From: Planctomycetota bacterium
Lineage (GTDB): Bacteria > Planctomycetota > UBA1135 > GCA-002686595
Assembly (NCBI GenBank): GCA_023150475.1
Contig: JAKLKU010000011.1
Coordinates: 62,001 to 126,000 of the forward strand
Direction: 5' to 3'
DNA: 64,000 nucleotides
Of the stretch, positions 41,166 through 50,600 are shown piece by piece. The position numbers and the translations under genes were made by a program. Below the pieces are notes generated by a model. The model saw only the letters and a program-made list of their open reading frames with translations, was not told the origin of the DNA and made no database searches. Positions within the stretch are counted from its first letter, which is position 1. Every line of letters starts with the position of its first letter.

Positions 41166-41171
41166 TAGACT
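41166..41171 (+). promoter_or_regulatory. -10-like hexamer TAGACT
   Basis: TAGACT lies 11 bases before ATG 41183, implying a leader of only a few bases. No clear -35. Confidence 0.35.
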
Positions 41172-41182
41172 CCGCGCCCACC

Positions 41183-41509
41183 ATGCGCACCGTCGTCGTC
41201 CTCAACCAAGATCAGATGGGCCACGGCGACCGGGAGCTCGGTCGCAAGATCCTCGCGACCTTCCTGCGCAAGGCGATCGCGCTCGAAGGGCTCGACACGA
41301 TCGTGCTCTACAACTCGGGCGTCAAGTTGCTCGCGAAGGACTCGCCGGTGCTCGCGGAGCTCTCGCTGCTCGCCGAGCGCGGGATCGACCTCGTGCCGTG
41401 CGGCACCTGCGTGCAGCACTTCGGTCTGGAGCTCGCGACGGGCAAGACGAGCGACATGGACACGATCCTGCGCGAACTCGCCGCGGCCCAGAAGGTGATC
41501 ACGCTCTGA
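41183..41509 (+). CDS. DsrE family protein, YedF C-terminal-domain-like
   Basis: 108 residues. The DsrE fold is visible and the motifs QMGHGDRELGRKIL, FLRKAIALE, YNSGVKLL and LVPCGTCVQHFGLE match the C-terminal domain of the selenium-metabolism-associated protein YedF. The N-terminal TusA-like domain of YedF is absent. Cys74 and Cys77 (PCGTC) could carry a persulfide. It is cytoplasmic. No selD/selA genes are in view, so a selenium role is not supported by context. It converges with, and overlaps by 11 bases, the HutD-like gene. Confidence 0.88.
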   Translation: MRTVVVLNQDQMGHGDRELGRKILATFLRKAIALEGLDTIVLYNSGVKLLAKDSPVLAELSLLAERGIDLVPCGTCVQHFGLELATGKTSDMDTILRELAAAQKVITL

Positions 41510-42125
41510 CGTCGCTCGCCACGTCGATGCGCACGAGCAACGCGTTCGTCGCGTCGCCGCGGCCGGTGAGCTCGAGTTCGTCGCCCGAGCGCGGGTCCTC
41601 GATCCACAGACTGTCGCCGGCGACGAGATCGAACGGTTCGTCCTCGCCGGTGATCCGCGCGAAGAGCGCACCCGAAAGAACGTGCACGAACGTGTGCGGC
41701 GTCGAGAGCGACTCTCTCGCGCTGCGTCGGCCGAGCGGCAGGCTCGCGACTTCCGCGCGCGCCGCGTCACGGCGCGTGATCACGTTGAAGTCCGCGATCG
41801 GGCCTTTGACGAGCTCTCCTGCCGTCGGCCATTCGCCCGAGAAGCGATAGGGCTCGAGCCGACGCAAGCGAGCGCGTGGCGCGGCGTCGCCGTGCACCAG
41901 CAGGAGTCCGTCGCCTTCGACGACGACGAGGATGCGCTCGAAGCCGGCGAAGTTCGAGAACGGTCCGTTCTCCTCGACGCGAGCACGCGAGATGCGCCAT
42001 TCGAAATCGCCGCGCTCGAACGACGCTCCCGGCGGGTGCAGCGCAAGCTCGAGGGTCTCGCCGCGGCCGTTCTTCCAGGGCACTCGGCGCGCGTCGGTGG
42101 GCGAGAGATGGCGGATCGAGCGCAC
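41499..42125 (-). CDS. HutD/Ves family cupin-like protein
   Basis: 208 residues from GTG 42125. The family signature is clear: VPWKNGRGETLELALHP, then FEWRISRARVEENGPFSNFAGFERILVV, with a second cupin half ending in SLWIEDP. HutD/Ves proteins are double-cupin proteins linked to histidine utilisation control or cold response; no hut genes are nearby. The longer frame to 42761 overlaps the divergent gene and is rejected. GTG is the only start that begins just before the conserved RSIRHLSPTDARRV segment. Confidence 0.88.
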   Translation of the reverse strand: MRSIRHLSPTDARRVPWKNGRGETLELALHPPGASFERGDFEWRISRARVEENGPFSNFAGFERILVVVEGDGLLLVHGDAAPRARLRRLEPYRFSGEWPTAGELVKGPIADFNVITRRDAARAEVASLPLGRRSARESLSTPHTFVHVLSGALFARITGEDEPFDLVAGDSLWIEDPRSGDELELTGRGDATNALLVRIDVASDVRA

Positions 42126-42244
42126 ACTGGGAGCGTAGGACGGCTCGATCCGGGCCGCCACGGTGCGCCGGGCTACGTCGTCGAGCGCATGCGAGGCCCT
42201 CGCCCCTGCGCATCGGTGCGGACGCGCCTGCGCGGCAGTCCCTC

Positions 42245-42250
42245 TAGCAT
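42245..42250 (+). promoter_or_regulatory. -10-like hexamer TAGCAT
   Basis: TAGCAT lies 67 bases before ATG 42318 in the divergent intergenic region shared with the HutD-like gene. No clear -35 was identified. Confidence 0.3.
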
Positions 42251-42317
42251 CCGAGGCGTCCTTTCCATCCCAGGGCGGCGCTCGCCGCCCGAGTCGTCTC
42301 AACGGAGCCCCCGAAAC

Positions 42318-42803
42318 ATGAACCCCAAGCTCTTCTTCGTCGGCGCTCTCGTCGCCACGTTCGGTCTCTTCTCGTTCGTCCAGGAAACTCCGCGCGCGAC
42401 GGTCGACACGTACTCGTCGCTCGCCGATTCGATCCTCGCGTTGAAGCGCACCGAAGCGAACTTCGTGCGTTCGATGCTCGACGGGCACCATCACGCCGCG
42501 ATGTCGTTCCAACAACGCGGCAACTCCGAGCGCGCGGCCGCGGAGATGGCGCTCTTCGCGAACGAAGGCGACAACGCGATCGCCGGCGTGCGCAAGCGGC
42601 TGCTCGAAGGTGGACACCACCACCACGCCGACGACGAAGGCAAAGGCGTCTACGAGCAGGGCTACGTGATCGTCACCAAGAAGGCGAAGGAGCAACTGCT
42701 CGCCGCGTCCGCCGCGATGCGCACCGCGAAGACCGACGCCGAGCGCAACGCTGCGTGGCAATCGTTCGACGCCGCTGCGGCGCCGTTGCTCAAGGTGAAA
42801 TGA
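42318..42803 (+). CDS. Secreted His-rich small protein
   Basis: 161 residues with a signal peptide (LFFVGALVATFGLFSFVQ) and a helical body. Two His clusters stand out: DGHHHAAMSF (near 56) and EGGHHHHADDEG (near 98), suggesting metal binding in the periplasm. It is coupled to the next gene by an ATGA overlap. ATG 42318 is preceded by AACGGAG. Family not recognised. Confidence 0.7.
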   Translation: MNPKLFFVGALVATFGLFSFVQETPRATVDTYSSLADSILALKRTEANFVRSMLDGHHHAAMSFQQRGNSERAAAEMALFANEGDNAIAGVRKRLLEGGHHHHADDEGKGVYEQGYVIVTKKAKEQLLAASAAMRTAKTDAERNAAWQSFDAAAAPLLKVK

Positions 42804-44488
42804 AGTTCGTCCGGCCCGGCGTACTCGTTCTCGCCGCGTGCGCCGCGTGCGCCGCGTGCGCCGACGAGCCGCAGCCCGCGGCCGAACAAGCCGCTGCGGC
42901 GAGCGCCTCCACGCCCGCCGCGGCGTCGAACGCTCCGTTGCGCTTCGTCGACGTCGCGGCGGCGTCGGGCGTGACGGCGATCACGTGGTGCGGCCGGCCG
43001 GAGAAGCCGCACTTGCTCGAGTCGGGCGGCACCGGGCTCGCGCTCTTCGACGCGGATCGCGACGGCGACCTGGATCTCTATCTCGTCAACGGTTGGCGGC
43101 TTTCGGGCAAGGAAGTCGCCGGGCGGCCGGGCAACGTCTTCTATCGCAACCGCGGCGACGGCACGTTCGAGGACGCGACGGCGAGCTCCGGTCTCGCCGA
43201 CGGCGGCTTCGGCTGCGGCGTCGAGGTCGGCGACGTCGACTCGAACGGCACGCTCGACGTCTTCGTCACGAACTTCGGGCCCGACACGCTCTACCTCGGC
43301 CGCGGCGACGGCACGTTCGAGCGCGCGAGCTCGTCACCCGGCGTCGACGGTTGGTCCGCGGGCGCGGCGTTGTTCGACGGCGATCGCGACGGCGACCTCG
43401 ATCTCTTCGTCGCGGGTTACATCCAAGCGACGCTCGAGGAAGTGCTCGCCGCCGAGCCGACGCTCGACTGGAAGGACCTGAAAGTGATGTTCGGGCCCTT
43501 CGGCATGGAAGGCGAACGCGACGCGTACTTCGTGAACGACGGCAAGGGGCACTTCAGCGACGCGACCGAGGTCGCGGGCGTCGAAGACGTCGGGCTCTTC
43601 TACGGCTTCGGCGTGCTCGCGTGCGATCTCGACGACGACCTCGATCTCGATCTGTACGTCGCCAACGATTCGAACCCGAACTACCTCTACGAGAACGACG
43701 GCACGGGGCACTTCAAGGACGTCGGACTCTGGAGCGGAGCGGCGCTCGAGAGCTCGGGTCGCGCACAAGCCGGCATGGGCGTCGCGGCGGGTGACGTCGA
43801 CGGCGACGGTCGCGCGGACTTGATGGTGACGAACTTCGCGGACGACTTCTCGACGCTCTACCTCAATCAAGGCAATCGGCTGTTCCGCGACGTGACGGCT
43901 GCGTGGGGCGTGCGCGGGCCGACCTACAAGCCGCTCTCGTGGGGCGTCGTGTTCGAGGACTTCGATCTCGACGGCCACCGCGACATCTACGTCGCGAACG
44001 GACACATCTATCCACAAGCGTCGCTCGTGCCCGAGCAGTCGCTCGGCTACGAGCAGACGAACCTCGTGCTCCTGAACGAAGGCCAACGTTTTCGCGACGT
44101 CAGCGTGGAGGCGGGGCCGGGCCTCGAGGTCAAAGGCTCGAGCCGTGGTGTCGCCGCCGGCGATCTCGATCGTGACGGCGACGTCGATCTCGTGATCGCG
44201 AACGTCGACCAACCGCCGACGATCCTACGCAACGAATCGCCGCGACGCGGGAAGTGGCTCGTCGTCGACGCGCCGGGCGCGCTGCGCGTCGAGGTGCGCT
44301 GCGGCGAGCGCGTGTTCGTGCGCCATCAGGTCCACGGCGGCTCGTTCTGTTCGGTCAGCGATCGGCGCTTCCACTTCGGCCTCGGCGACATCGCACGAGC
44401 CGACGAAGTCGCCGCGGTCTTCTCCGACGGCAAACGCGTCACCCAAACCGACGTCGCTCTCGAGCGCGTGATCGTGTTGAGCCGCTGA
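42800..44488 (+). CDS. CRTAC1-like FG-GAP/VCBS repeat lipoprotein
   Basis: 562 residues. The N-terminal lipoprotein-like signal (VLVLAACAACAACADE, several Cys encoded by 9-bp repeats) is followed by at least six FG-GAP/VCBS repeats with calcium motifs (ALFDADRDGDLDLYLVN, DVDSNGTLDVFVTNF, GDVDGDGRADLMVTNF, DLDRDGDVDLVIANV). A C-terminal ASPIC/UnbV-like domain follows (VEVRCGERVFVRHQVHGGSFCSVSDRRFHFGLGD). This order is that of CRTAC1 family proteins, common in planctomycetes, with a predicted seven-bladed propeller on the cell surface. The role is unknown; the ATGA overlap links it with the upstream His-rich protein. Confidence 0.88.
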   Translation: MKFVRPGVLVLAACAACAACADEPQPAAEQAAAASASTPAAASNAPLRFVDVAAASGVTAITWCGRPEKPHLLESGGTGLALFDADRDGDLDLYLVNGWRLSGKEVAGRPGNVFYRNRGDGTFEDATASSGLADGGFGCGVEVGDVDSNGTLDVFVTNFGPDTLYLGRGDGTFERASSSPGVDGWSAGAALFDGDRDGDLDLFVAGYIQATLEEVLAAEPTLDWKDLKVMFGPFGMEGERDAYFVNDGKGHFSDATEVAGVEDVGLFYGFGVLACDLDDDLDLDLYVANDSNPNYLYENDGTGHFKDVGLWSGAALESSGRAQAGMGVAAGDVDGDGRADLMVTNFADDFSTLYLNQGNRLFRDVTAAWGVRGPTYKPLSWGVVFEDFDLDGHRDIYVANGHIYPQASLVPEQSLGYEQTNLVLLNEGQRFRDVSVEAGPGLEVKGSSRGVAAGDLDRDGDVDLVIANVDQPPTILRNESPRRGKWLVVDAPGALRVEVRCGERVFVRHQVHGGSFCSVSDRRFHFGLGDIARADEVAAVFSDGKRVTQTDVALERVIVLSR

Positions 44489-44654
44489 CGCACGGGCGGC
44501 GGCGAGCGTCTCGCACGCCGCGTACTCACTCGCGTACCCACTCGGGCCGAACACTCGCGTCGGGGCGTGCCCGCTCGGGCGGATCGAGATCCCTCGGCGC
44601 GCGACCCAAGGACACTCGAGCGAACCGCCACGTATCGCGTGGCAGGAGGTGTCC

Positions 44655-45545
44655 ATGAACTCGCTCGCCTTGTTTGCGTGCTCCCTCGCGGCCGTGGCGC
44701 TCGCGAATCGCGCCGACGCGCAGTCGGTGCACATCCAGGCCTACGTCGACGGCCGCAGCAACCTGATCCTCGACGACGATTCGGCGACCTGGCAGCACTT
44801 CGACTGGGCCGCGCCGGGCCGCCTCGACTGCAACATGGGCGCAGAGATGCAGCCCACGATCCTCGACGGCGTCACGTGGTGGCCGGGTTGGCCGGACGTG
44901 CCGGACTGCGAGAACCGCGATTGCGGCGGCTGCTTCTCGAGCACGATCGTCGGCTTGCCGCACCCGCTGCCCAACGCCGACTTCACGCCGCAGATCGTCG
45001 TGCACCACGCGCGCGGTCCGGTGACCATCGTGGAGTGGCCGAGCAGCACGAACGGCTGGCGCGCCGTGATCGAATTCGAGGACACGTACTTCGGCGCCGC
45101 CGACTGGTACGACGTCGAGTTCTCGTTCTCCGCGGTCGGCGTCCCGTATTGCACGAGCACCATCAACTCCTCGGGCGCGGCCGCGACGATCTCCGTCTCC
45201 GGCAGCCTGTCGGTCGCGGTGAACGATCTCGTGCTCCACGCCCAAGGCGGGCCGGTCGGTCGCCCCGGGCTCTTCTTCTACGGCCTCGCGCCCGCCGAGC
45301 TCCCGTTCGCGGACGGTTGGTTGTGCGTCAGTCCGTTCGCGCCGGGGCTCGTCCGACTGCAGCCGGTGCAGGTGATCGACATGAGCGGCACGGCGTCGCT
45401 CGCCGTCGATCTCACGAGCCTGCCGCCCTGGGCGCCGATCGCACCGGGCACGACCGCGTACTTCCAGTTCTGGTTCCGCGATCTGCCGGCGGGCGGTGCG
45501 GGCTCGAACCTGACCGACGGCGTGCAAGCGACGTTCTTGCCGTGA
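44655..45545 (+). CDS. Secreted protein with diverged recurring C-terminal domain
   Basis: About 296 residues from ATG 44655 (AGGAGG 5 bases upstream; GTG 44649 overlaps that site). Signal peptide LALFACSLAAVALANRADAQ. The N-terminal half contains Cys-rich VPDCENRDCGGCFSS. From about residue 160 a domain related to the tail of the 8.4, 15.0 and 63.4 kb proteins can be traced: YCTSTINSSGA, GRPGLFFYG, DGWLCVSPF, FWFRDLPAG, final TFLP, although most spaced Cys residues are missing. Function unknown. Confidence 0.72.
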   Translation: MNSLALFACSLAAVALANRADAQSVHIQAYVDGRSNLILDDDSATWQHFDWAAPGRLDCNMGAEMQPTILDGVTWWPGWPDVPDCENRDCGGCFSSTIVGLPHPLPNADFTPQIVVHHARGPVTIVEWPSSTNGWRAVIEFEDTYFGAADWYDVEFSFSAVGVPYCTSTINSSGAAATISVSGSLSVAVNDLVLHAQGGPVGRPGLFFYGLAPAELPFADGWLCVSPFAPGLVRLQPVQVIDMSGTASLAVDLTSLPPWAPIAPGTTAYFQFWFRDLPAGGAGSNLTDGVQATFLP

Positions 45546-46240
45546 GCGCGCCGCAGCGTGAGTCGCGCGAGCTCTCGAGCGCGGAAGCCGATCGTGCGCT
45601 CGCGACGACCGCCGGCGTGCGCGCCGAGGTCCCGGAGCGTGCCAGGACATTCGAGCGCAGCGAGATCCACGAGCGCAGCGGCGCGCCGGACTGCACGTGG
45701 GTGCTCGACGGCGAGGCGCTGACGCTCGAGACGCGCGACGGCTCGCGCGAACGGATCGAGCTCGGCGAACTCGCGGAGCTGCGGCTCGTGCGTGCGTCGA
45801 CGCGTGCCGACTGCGACCGCTTCGAGTGCCGCTTGCGGACGCGCGACGGACGCAAGCGCGCGTTCGCGAGCCGTGCCGAGCATGGCCGCGCGACCCGTGT
45901 GACCCGTGTGACCCGTGCTACTGGCGCGGCCGCGCGCTCGGAGTACACGACGTTCGTCCGTGCGTTGATCGGCGCGCTCGTCGTCCGCGCACCGCAATGT
46001 CGGTTCCGCGCCGTCGCGAGCGACCGCACGCTGGGCTTCGACCTCGGTCGCGTGTGGTTCTGGCTCGTGCTGCTGGTCGTCGTGTTGCTGACGCTCGCGG
46101 CGGTCGGCGCGCCGTCGGCGTGGACGAAGCTCGGGTTCGTGCTCGCGCTCCTCTCCGTCGCGGTCCTCTGGACGACGCTCGATCGTCCACGCGAGTTCGA
46201 TCCGCGGCGGATTCCGGGCGACGCGCTACCGGGCGGCTGA
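45542..46240 (+). CDS. Hypothetical protein with two C-terminal membrane segments
   Basis: About 232 residues from GTG 45542, overlapping the previous stop (GTGA). The soluble N-terminal 170 residues are rich in charged residues (WVLDGEALTLETRDGSRERIELGE) and may form a small beta domain. Two membrane segments follow (VWFWLVLLVVVLLTLAAVG and LGFVLALLSVAVLW). A 9-bp DNA repeat encodes TRV repeats near residue 120. Family not recognised. Confidence 0.55.
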   Translation: MSAPQRESRELSSAEADRALATTAGVRAEVPERARTFERSEIHERSGAPDCTWVLDGEALTLETRDGSRERIELGELAELRLVRASTRADCDRFECRLRTRDGRKRAFASRAEHGRATRVTRVTRATGAAARSEYTTFVRALIGALVVRAPQCRFRAVASDRTLGFDLGRVWFWLVLLVVVLLTLAAVGAPSAWTKLGFVLALLSVAVLWTTLDRPREFDPRRIPGDALPGG

Positions 46241-46329
46241 TCGCCGCGGCGCGTGACGCGGGCGACACATGAGGAAGGCGCTCGCGTCCCGCGGCGCCGG
46301 TCGGCATCATCGCGCGACCGGAGTCCGTC

Positions 46330-47610
46330 GTGAAGCAAGCCTGGATCGTCGTCGCCCTCGCGAGTCTCGTCGTCGGCTGCTCGCGCTCCGGCACGCCCGC
46401 CCCGGTCGCGGCGCGCGACGCCGGCCCGCAGACGCCGCGCGAAGTGCGCCTCGCGCCGGCCGAGGAGATCGGCTGGGAGCGCAGTCTGCGCGTCACGGGC
46501 GAGCTCGTCGAGCACGAGGCCGCGACGTTGTCGACCAAGGTCGCGGGCCGAGTCGCCGAGCTCTCCGTCGACCTGGGCACGCGCGTGAAACGTGGCGAGC
46601 CGATCGCGACGATCGAGGCCCGCGACTACGAACTGCGCGTGCAACAGGCCGAAGCGGCGCTCGCCGCAGCGCGCGCATTGCTCGGACTCGCGTCCGACGC
46701 GTCGGCGGCGCACGCCGACGGCGCCGGAGCAGGCGCCGAGCCCGCCGATCGCGGCGACCGTGTCGACCCGGAGCTCACGGCGGTCGTGCGCAAGGCTCGC
46801 GCGGAGTTCGATGACGCACAGCGCGAGAACCGCAGGCTCGTCGAGCTCCAGAAGAGCGGGGTTTCTGCGCAAGCGGAGCTCGATGCGTCGAGCGCGCGGC
46901 TCGCGGCGGCCGAGAGCGGGCTGCAGGACGCTCGCGAGCTCGTGCAGAACCGCGTCGCGCTCGTCGCGCAGCGGCGCGCCGAGCTCGCGCTCGCCCGCCA
47001 ACAACTCGCCGACACGCGCATCGTCGCGCCGTTCGACGGCGTGGTCGCGGCGCGCAGCGTCGGCACCGGCGACTACCTCGTGGTCGGCGCGGAGGTCGCG
47101 CGGCTGGTGCGCGACGATCCGTTGCGACTGCGGCTCTCCGTGCGCGAAGTCGACGCGCCGGAGATCGCCATCGGTCAGCTCGTGCGCATCGCGCTCGACG
47201 GTTTCGCGACTCCTTTCGAAGGGCGCGTCGCCCGCCTGTCGCCGACGCTCGATCCGCGCACGCGGATGTTGACGGCCGAGTGCGAGCTCCAAAACCCCGA
47301 GGGTCGGCTACGTCCCGGCTCGTTCGCGCGCGCCGAAATCGTCGTCGAGCCGAGCGCGCGCACGTTGTCGATCCCGCTCGAAGCGTTGGTGACGTTCGCC
47401 GGCATCGACAAGGTGATCGTGATGGACGGCGGCGTCGCGAAGGAGACGCGCATCGTCGTCGGGCGCCGCCGCGACGACCGCATCGAGGTGCTCTCGGGGC
47501 TCGCGCCCGGTGCGCAAGTCGTGCTCGCGCCAGGCGGTCTGCAGACCGGCGCGCCGATCTCGGCGGCGCGCGTGCCGCCCGCGACGCAGCCGCCCTCCCC
47601 GACGAAGTAG
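46330..47610 (+). CDS. RND efflux periplasmic adaptor (MFP/HlyD family)
   Basis: 426 residues, GTG start. Lipobox LVVGC (Cys17) indicates a membrane-anchored lipoprotein. Order: barrel-sandwich (lipoyl-like) halves KVAGRVAELSVDLGTRVKRGEPIATIE and ADTRIVAPFDGVVAARSVGTGDY around a long coiled-coil hairpin, then beta-barrel and membrane-proximal domains (VDAPEIAIGQLVRIALDG, RPGSFARAEIVVE, GLAPGAQVVLAPGGLQTGAPI). It pairs with the RND pump 9 bases downstream. An outer-membrane TolC-like gene is not in the window. Confidence 0.93.
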   Translation: MKQAWIVVALASLVVGCSRSGTPAPVAARDAGPQTPREVRLAPAEEIGWERSLRVTGELVEHEAATLSTKVAGRVAELSVDLGTRVKRGEPIATIEARDYELRVQQAEAALAAARALLGLASDASAAHADGAGAGAEPADRGDRVDPELTAVVRKARAEFDDAQRENRRLVELQKSGVSAQAELDASSARLAAAESGLQDARELVQNRVALVAQRRAELALARQQLADTRIVAPFDGVVAARSVGTGDYLVVGAEVARLVRDDPLRLRLSVREVDAPEIAIGQLVRIALDGFATPFEGRVARLSPTLDPRTRMLTAECELQNPEGRLRPGSFARAEIVVEPSARTLSIPLEALVTFAGIDKVIVMDGGVAKETRIVVGRRRDDRIEVLSGLAPGAQVVLAPGGLQTGAPISAARVPPATQPPSPTK

Positions 47611-47619
47611 GAGCGCGGC

Positions 47620-50600
47620 GTGCAGAAGTTCGTCGACGCTTGCATCCGCCGTCCCGTCGCAGCGTCGATGCTGATCGTCGCGTTGGTGGTGATCGGCATC
47701 GCGAGCTACCTGCGGCTCGGCGTCGATCGTTTCCCGGCCGTCGACTTGCCGACGGTCAGCGTGCGCACGACGGTGCCCGGCGCGTCCGTCGAGGAAGTCG
47801 AGACGCTGGTCAGCCAACGCATCGAAGAAGCGGTCAACACGGTCGAAGGCATCGAGCAGTTGCGTTCGATCTCGACCAACGGTTCGAGCGTCGTGCTGCT
47901 GACCTTCGACCTCTCGCGCGAGATCGACGGCGCCGCGCAGGACGTGCGCGACCGCGTGGCCACCGTGCTGCGGCAGCTCCCGCCCGAAGCGGAAGCGCCG
48001 ATCATCGGCAAGTTCGACAACGACCAGACTCCGGTCCTGTCGTTCGCGCTCTCCGCCGATCGGCCTTTGCGCGAGCTCTCCGAACTCGCGGACAAGGTCG
48101 TCAAGCCGCAGATCGAGCGTTCGATCGGCGTCGGCGGCGTTTCGCTCGTCGGTGCGTCGCCGCGCGCGATCAACGTCTGGGTCGACGCGGATCGGCTGCG
48201 CGCGTACGGCCTGCCGATCACGGCGGTGCGCGACGCGATCCGTCGCCAGAACGCCGAAACGCCCGGCGGCAACGTCACCGGGCCCGAACAAGAATCGGTG
48301 CTGCGGACGATGGGGCGCATCGCCGAGCCGCGCGACTTCGAGGAGCTCGTCGTCGCGACCGTCGACGGCGTGTCGATCCGCGTGCGCGACCTCGGACGCG
48401 CCGAGGACGGCACGAAGGAGATCCGTTCGATCTCGCGGCTCGACGGCAAGCCGTGCGTGCTCGTCGAAGTCCGGCGCCAGTCGGGCGCCAACACGATCGA
48501 AGTGATCGACGGCGTCAAGGCGAAGCTCGCGCGGGTCGCCGCCGAGCTGCCGACGGACGTCGAGGTCGACGTCATCCGCGACCAGTCGCGCTACATCCAC
48601 GCGGCGCTCGGCGAGATCCGCGTGCACTTGGTGCTCGGCAGCGCGCTCGCGAGCCTCGTCGTGCTCGTCTTCATGCGCAGTTGGCGCTCGACGATCATCG
48701 CGGCGATCGCGATCCCGTGCTCGGTGATCGCGAGCTTCGGCGTGATGGAGGCGCTCGGGTTCACGCTGAACAGCGTCACGATGCTCGCGCTCGTCCTGAT
48801 GGTCGGCATCGTGATCGACGACGCGATCGTCGTGCTCGAGAACGTCTTCCGCTTCCTCGAGGAGAAGCGGATGAACCCGTTCGACGCGGCGCGCGAAGGC
48901 ACGGCGGAGATCGCGCTCGCCGTGATGGCGACGACGCTCTCGCTCGCGGTGATCTTCGTGCCCGTGTCCTTCATGTCGAGCGTGTCCGGCCGCTTCCTCT
49001 ATCAATTCGGCATCACGGCGGCGGCGGCGGTGATGGTCAGTTTGCTCGTGTCGTTCACGCTGACGCCGACGATGAGCGCACGGCTCTTGCGCGTCGGCGA
49101 CGCGCACGGCGCGGGCCCGAAGTCGCGCGGCGGTTTCTACGCGTGGGTCGAGCGCGGCTACGGCTGGCTCCTGCGCGGCTCGCTGCGGTTCCGGCCGTTG
49201 GTGCTGCTGCTCGCGTTCGCCGTGATCTCGAGCTCGAAGCCGCTCTACGGCGTCGTCAAGCAGGAGTACACGCCGAGCGACGTCGACGAGGCCGAGTTCG
49301 AGATCAACGTGACGGCGCCCGAAGGCACGAGCCTCGTCGCGATGGACGGCGTGATGCAACGCGTCGAAGCCGAGCTCTCGGCGCTCGAAGGCGTGCGGCT
49401 GGTGCAGACGTCCGTCGGCGGCAGTTTCCTCGGCCAAGTGAACTCCGGTTCCGTGTGGGTGCAGATCGCGCCGCACGAAGAGCGCACGTTCACGTTCGCG
49501 CGGCTGTGGAGCGCTCTGCTCGACGGCGAGCCGTCGCGCGCGTGGACCGGCAACTACACCCAGCGCGACGTGATGGTCGCGGCGCGCAAACGGCTCTCGC
49601 AGTTCAAGGACCTGCGTTGTTCCGTGCGCAACGCGCCGAGCTTCAACATCGGCGGCGGGCCGTTCGAAATCGACTTCTCGATCCTCGGGCCCGAGCTCGA
49701 GGAGCTCGCGAAGTACGGCAACCAACTGCGCGTCAAGGCGGGCGAGCTCGGCGGCGTCGTCGACGTCGACACGACGTTGAAACTGGAGAAGCCCGAACTG
49801 CAGGCCGTGATCGACCGCGAGCGTGCGGCGAACCTCGGCGTCGACGTCTCCGACGTCGCGACGGCGTTGCGCCTGATGGTCGGTGGCGAGGAACGCGTCT
49901 CGCGCTTCCGCGACCGCGAGCTCGGCGAAGAGTACGACGTGCAAGTGCGCCTCGAGGAGCGCGACCGCGCCGAGCCCGGTCGCATCGCCGAGCTCTGGGT
50001 GCCGTCGCAACGCGGCGGGTTGACGCGGCTCGACAACGTCGTCGAGCTCCGGCCCGCGATCAGCGCGTCGCGCATCGATCGTCTCGACCGTCAGCGTGTC
50101 GTGTCGTTGCGCGCGTCGGTGGGTCCGGGCTACGCGCTCGCGGATCGGCTGCAGGCGCTGCGCGGCGCCGCCGCCGAGATGAATCTGCCCGCGACGTACA
50201 CGACCCGCGTGCTCGGACGAGGTCGCGAGCTCGAGCGGACGTTCCAGGAGTTCCTGTGGGCGTTCCTGCTCTCGGTCGTGTTGATGTACGTGATCCTCGC
50301 GGCGCAGTTCGAAAGCCTGGTGCACCCGCTGACGATCCTCTTCTCACTGCCGCTCTCGGTGCCGTTCGCGTTGTGGTCGCTCGACGCGAGCGGCAACTCG
50401 CTCAATCTCTACTCCGCGCTCGGCGTGCTCGTGCTCTTCGGCGTCGTCAAGAAGAACGCGATCCTGCAGATCGACCACACCAATCAACTGCGCGAGCGAG
50501 GGCTCGAGCGGCGCGAGGCGATCCTCCAAGCGAACCGCGACCGGCTGCGCCCGATCCTGATGACGACGTTCGCGCTGGTCGCGGGCATGTTGCCGTTGTG

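Larger units (their letters stand above)
40634..41182. other. Large gene-free gap holding repeat copy A
   Basis: Contains the diverged repeat at 40784-41098 and, at its right end, TAGACT (41166-41171) 11 bases before the YedF-like start. Open frames here are arginine/proline-rich and look non-coding. Confidence 0.5.

Noticed and set aside
40612..41205. Possible short gene within repeat copy A
   Set aside because: Composition is Arg/Pro/Ser-rich, the frame in copy B lacks a start codon at the equivalent place and no ribosome site exists; kept as a repeat, though a decayed gene is not excluded.
47308..50325. Antisense open frame of about 1000 codons opposite the RND pump gene
   Set aside because: Long antisense frames are expected in GC-rich coding DNA. 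The product is His/Arg/Asp-rich without domains, while the plus strand encodes a clear RND permease.
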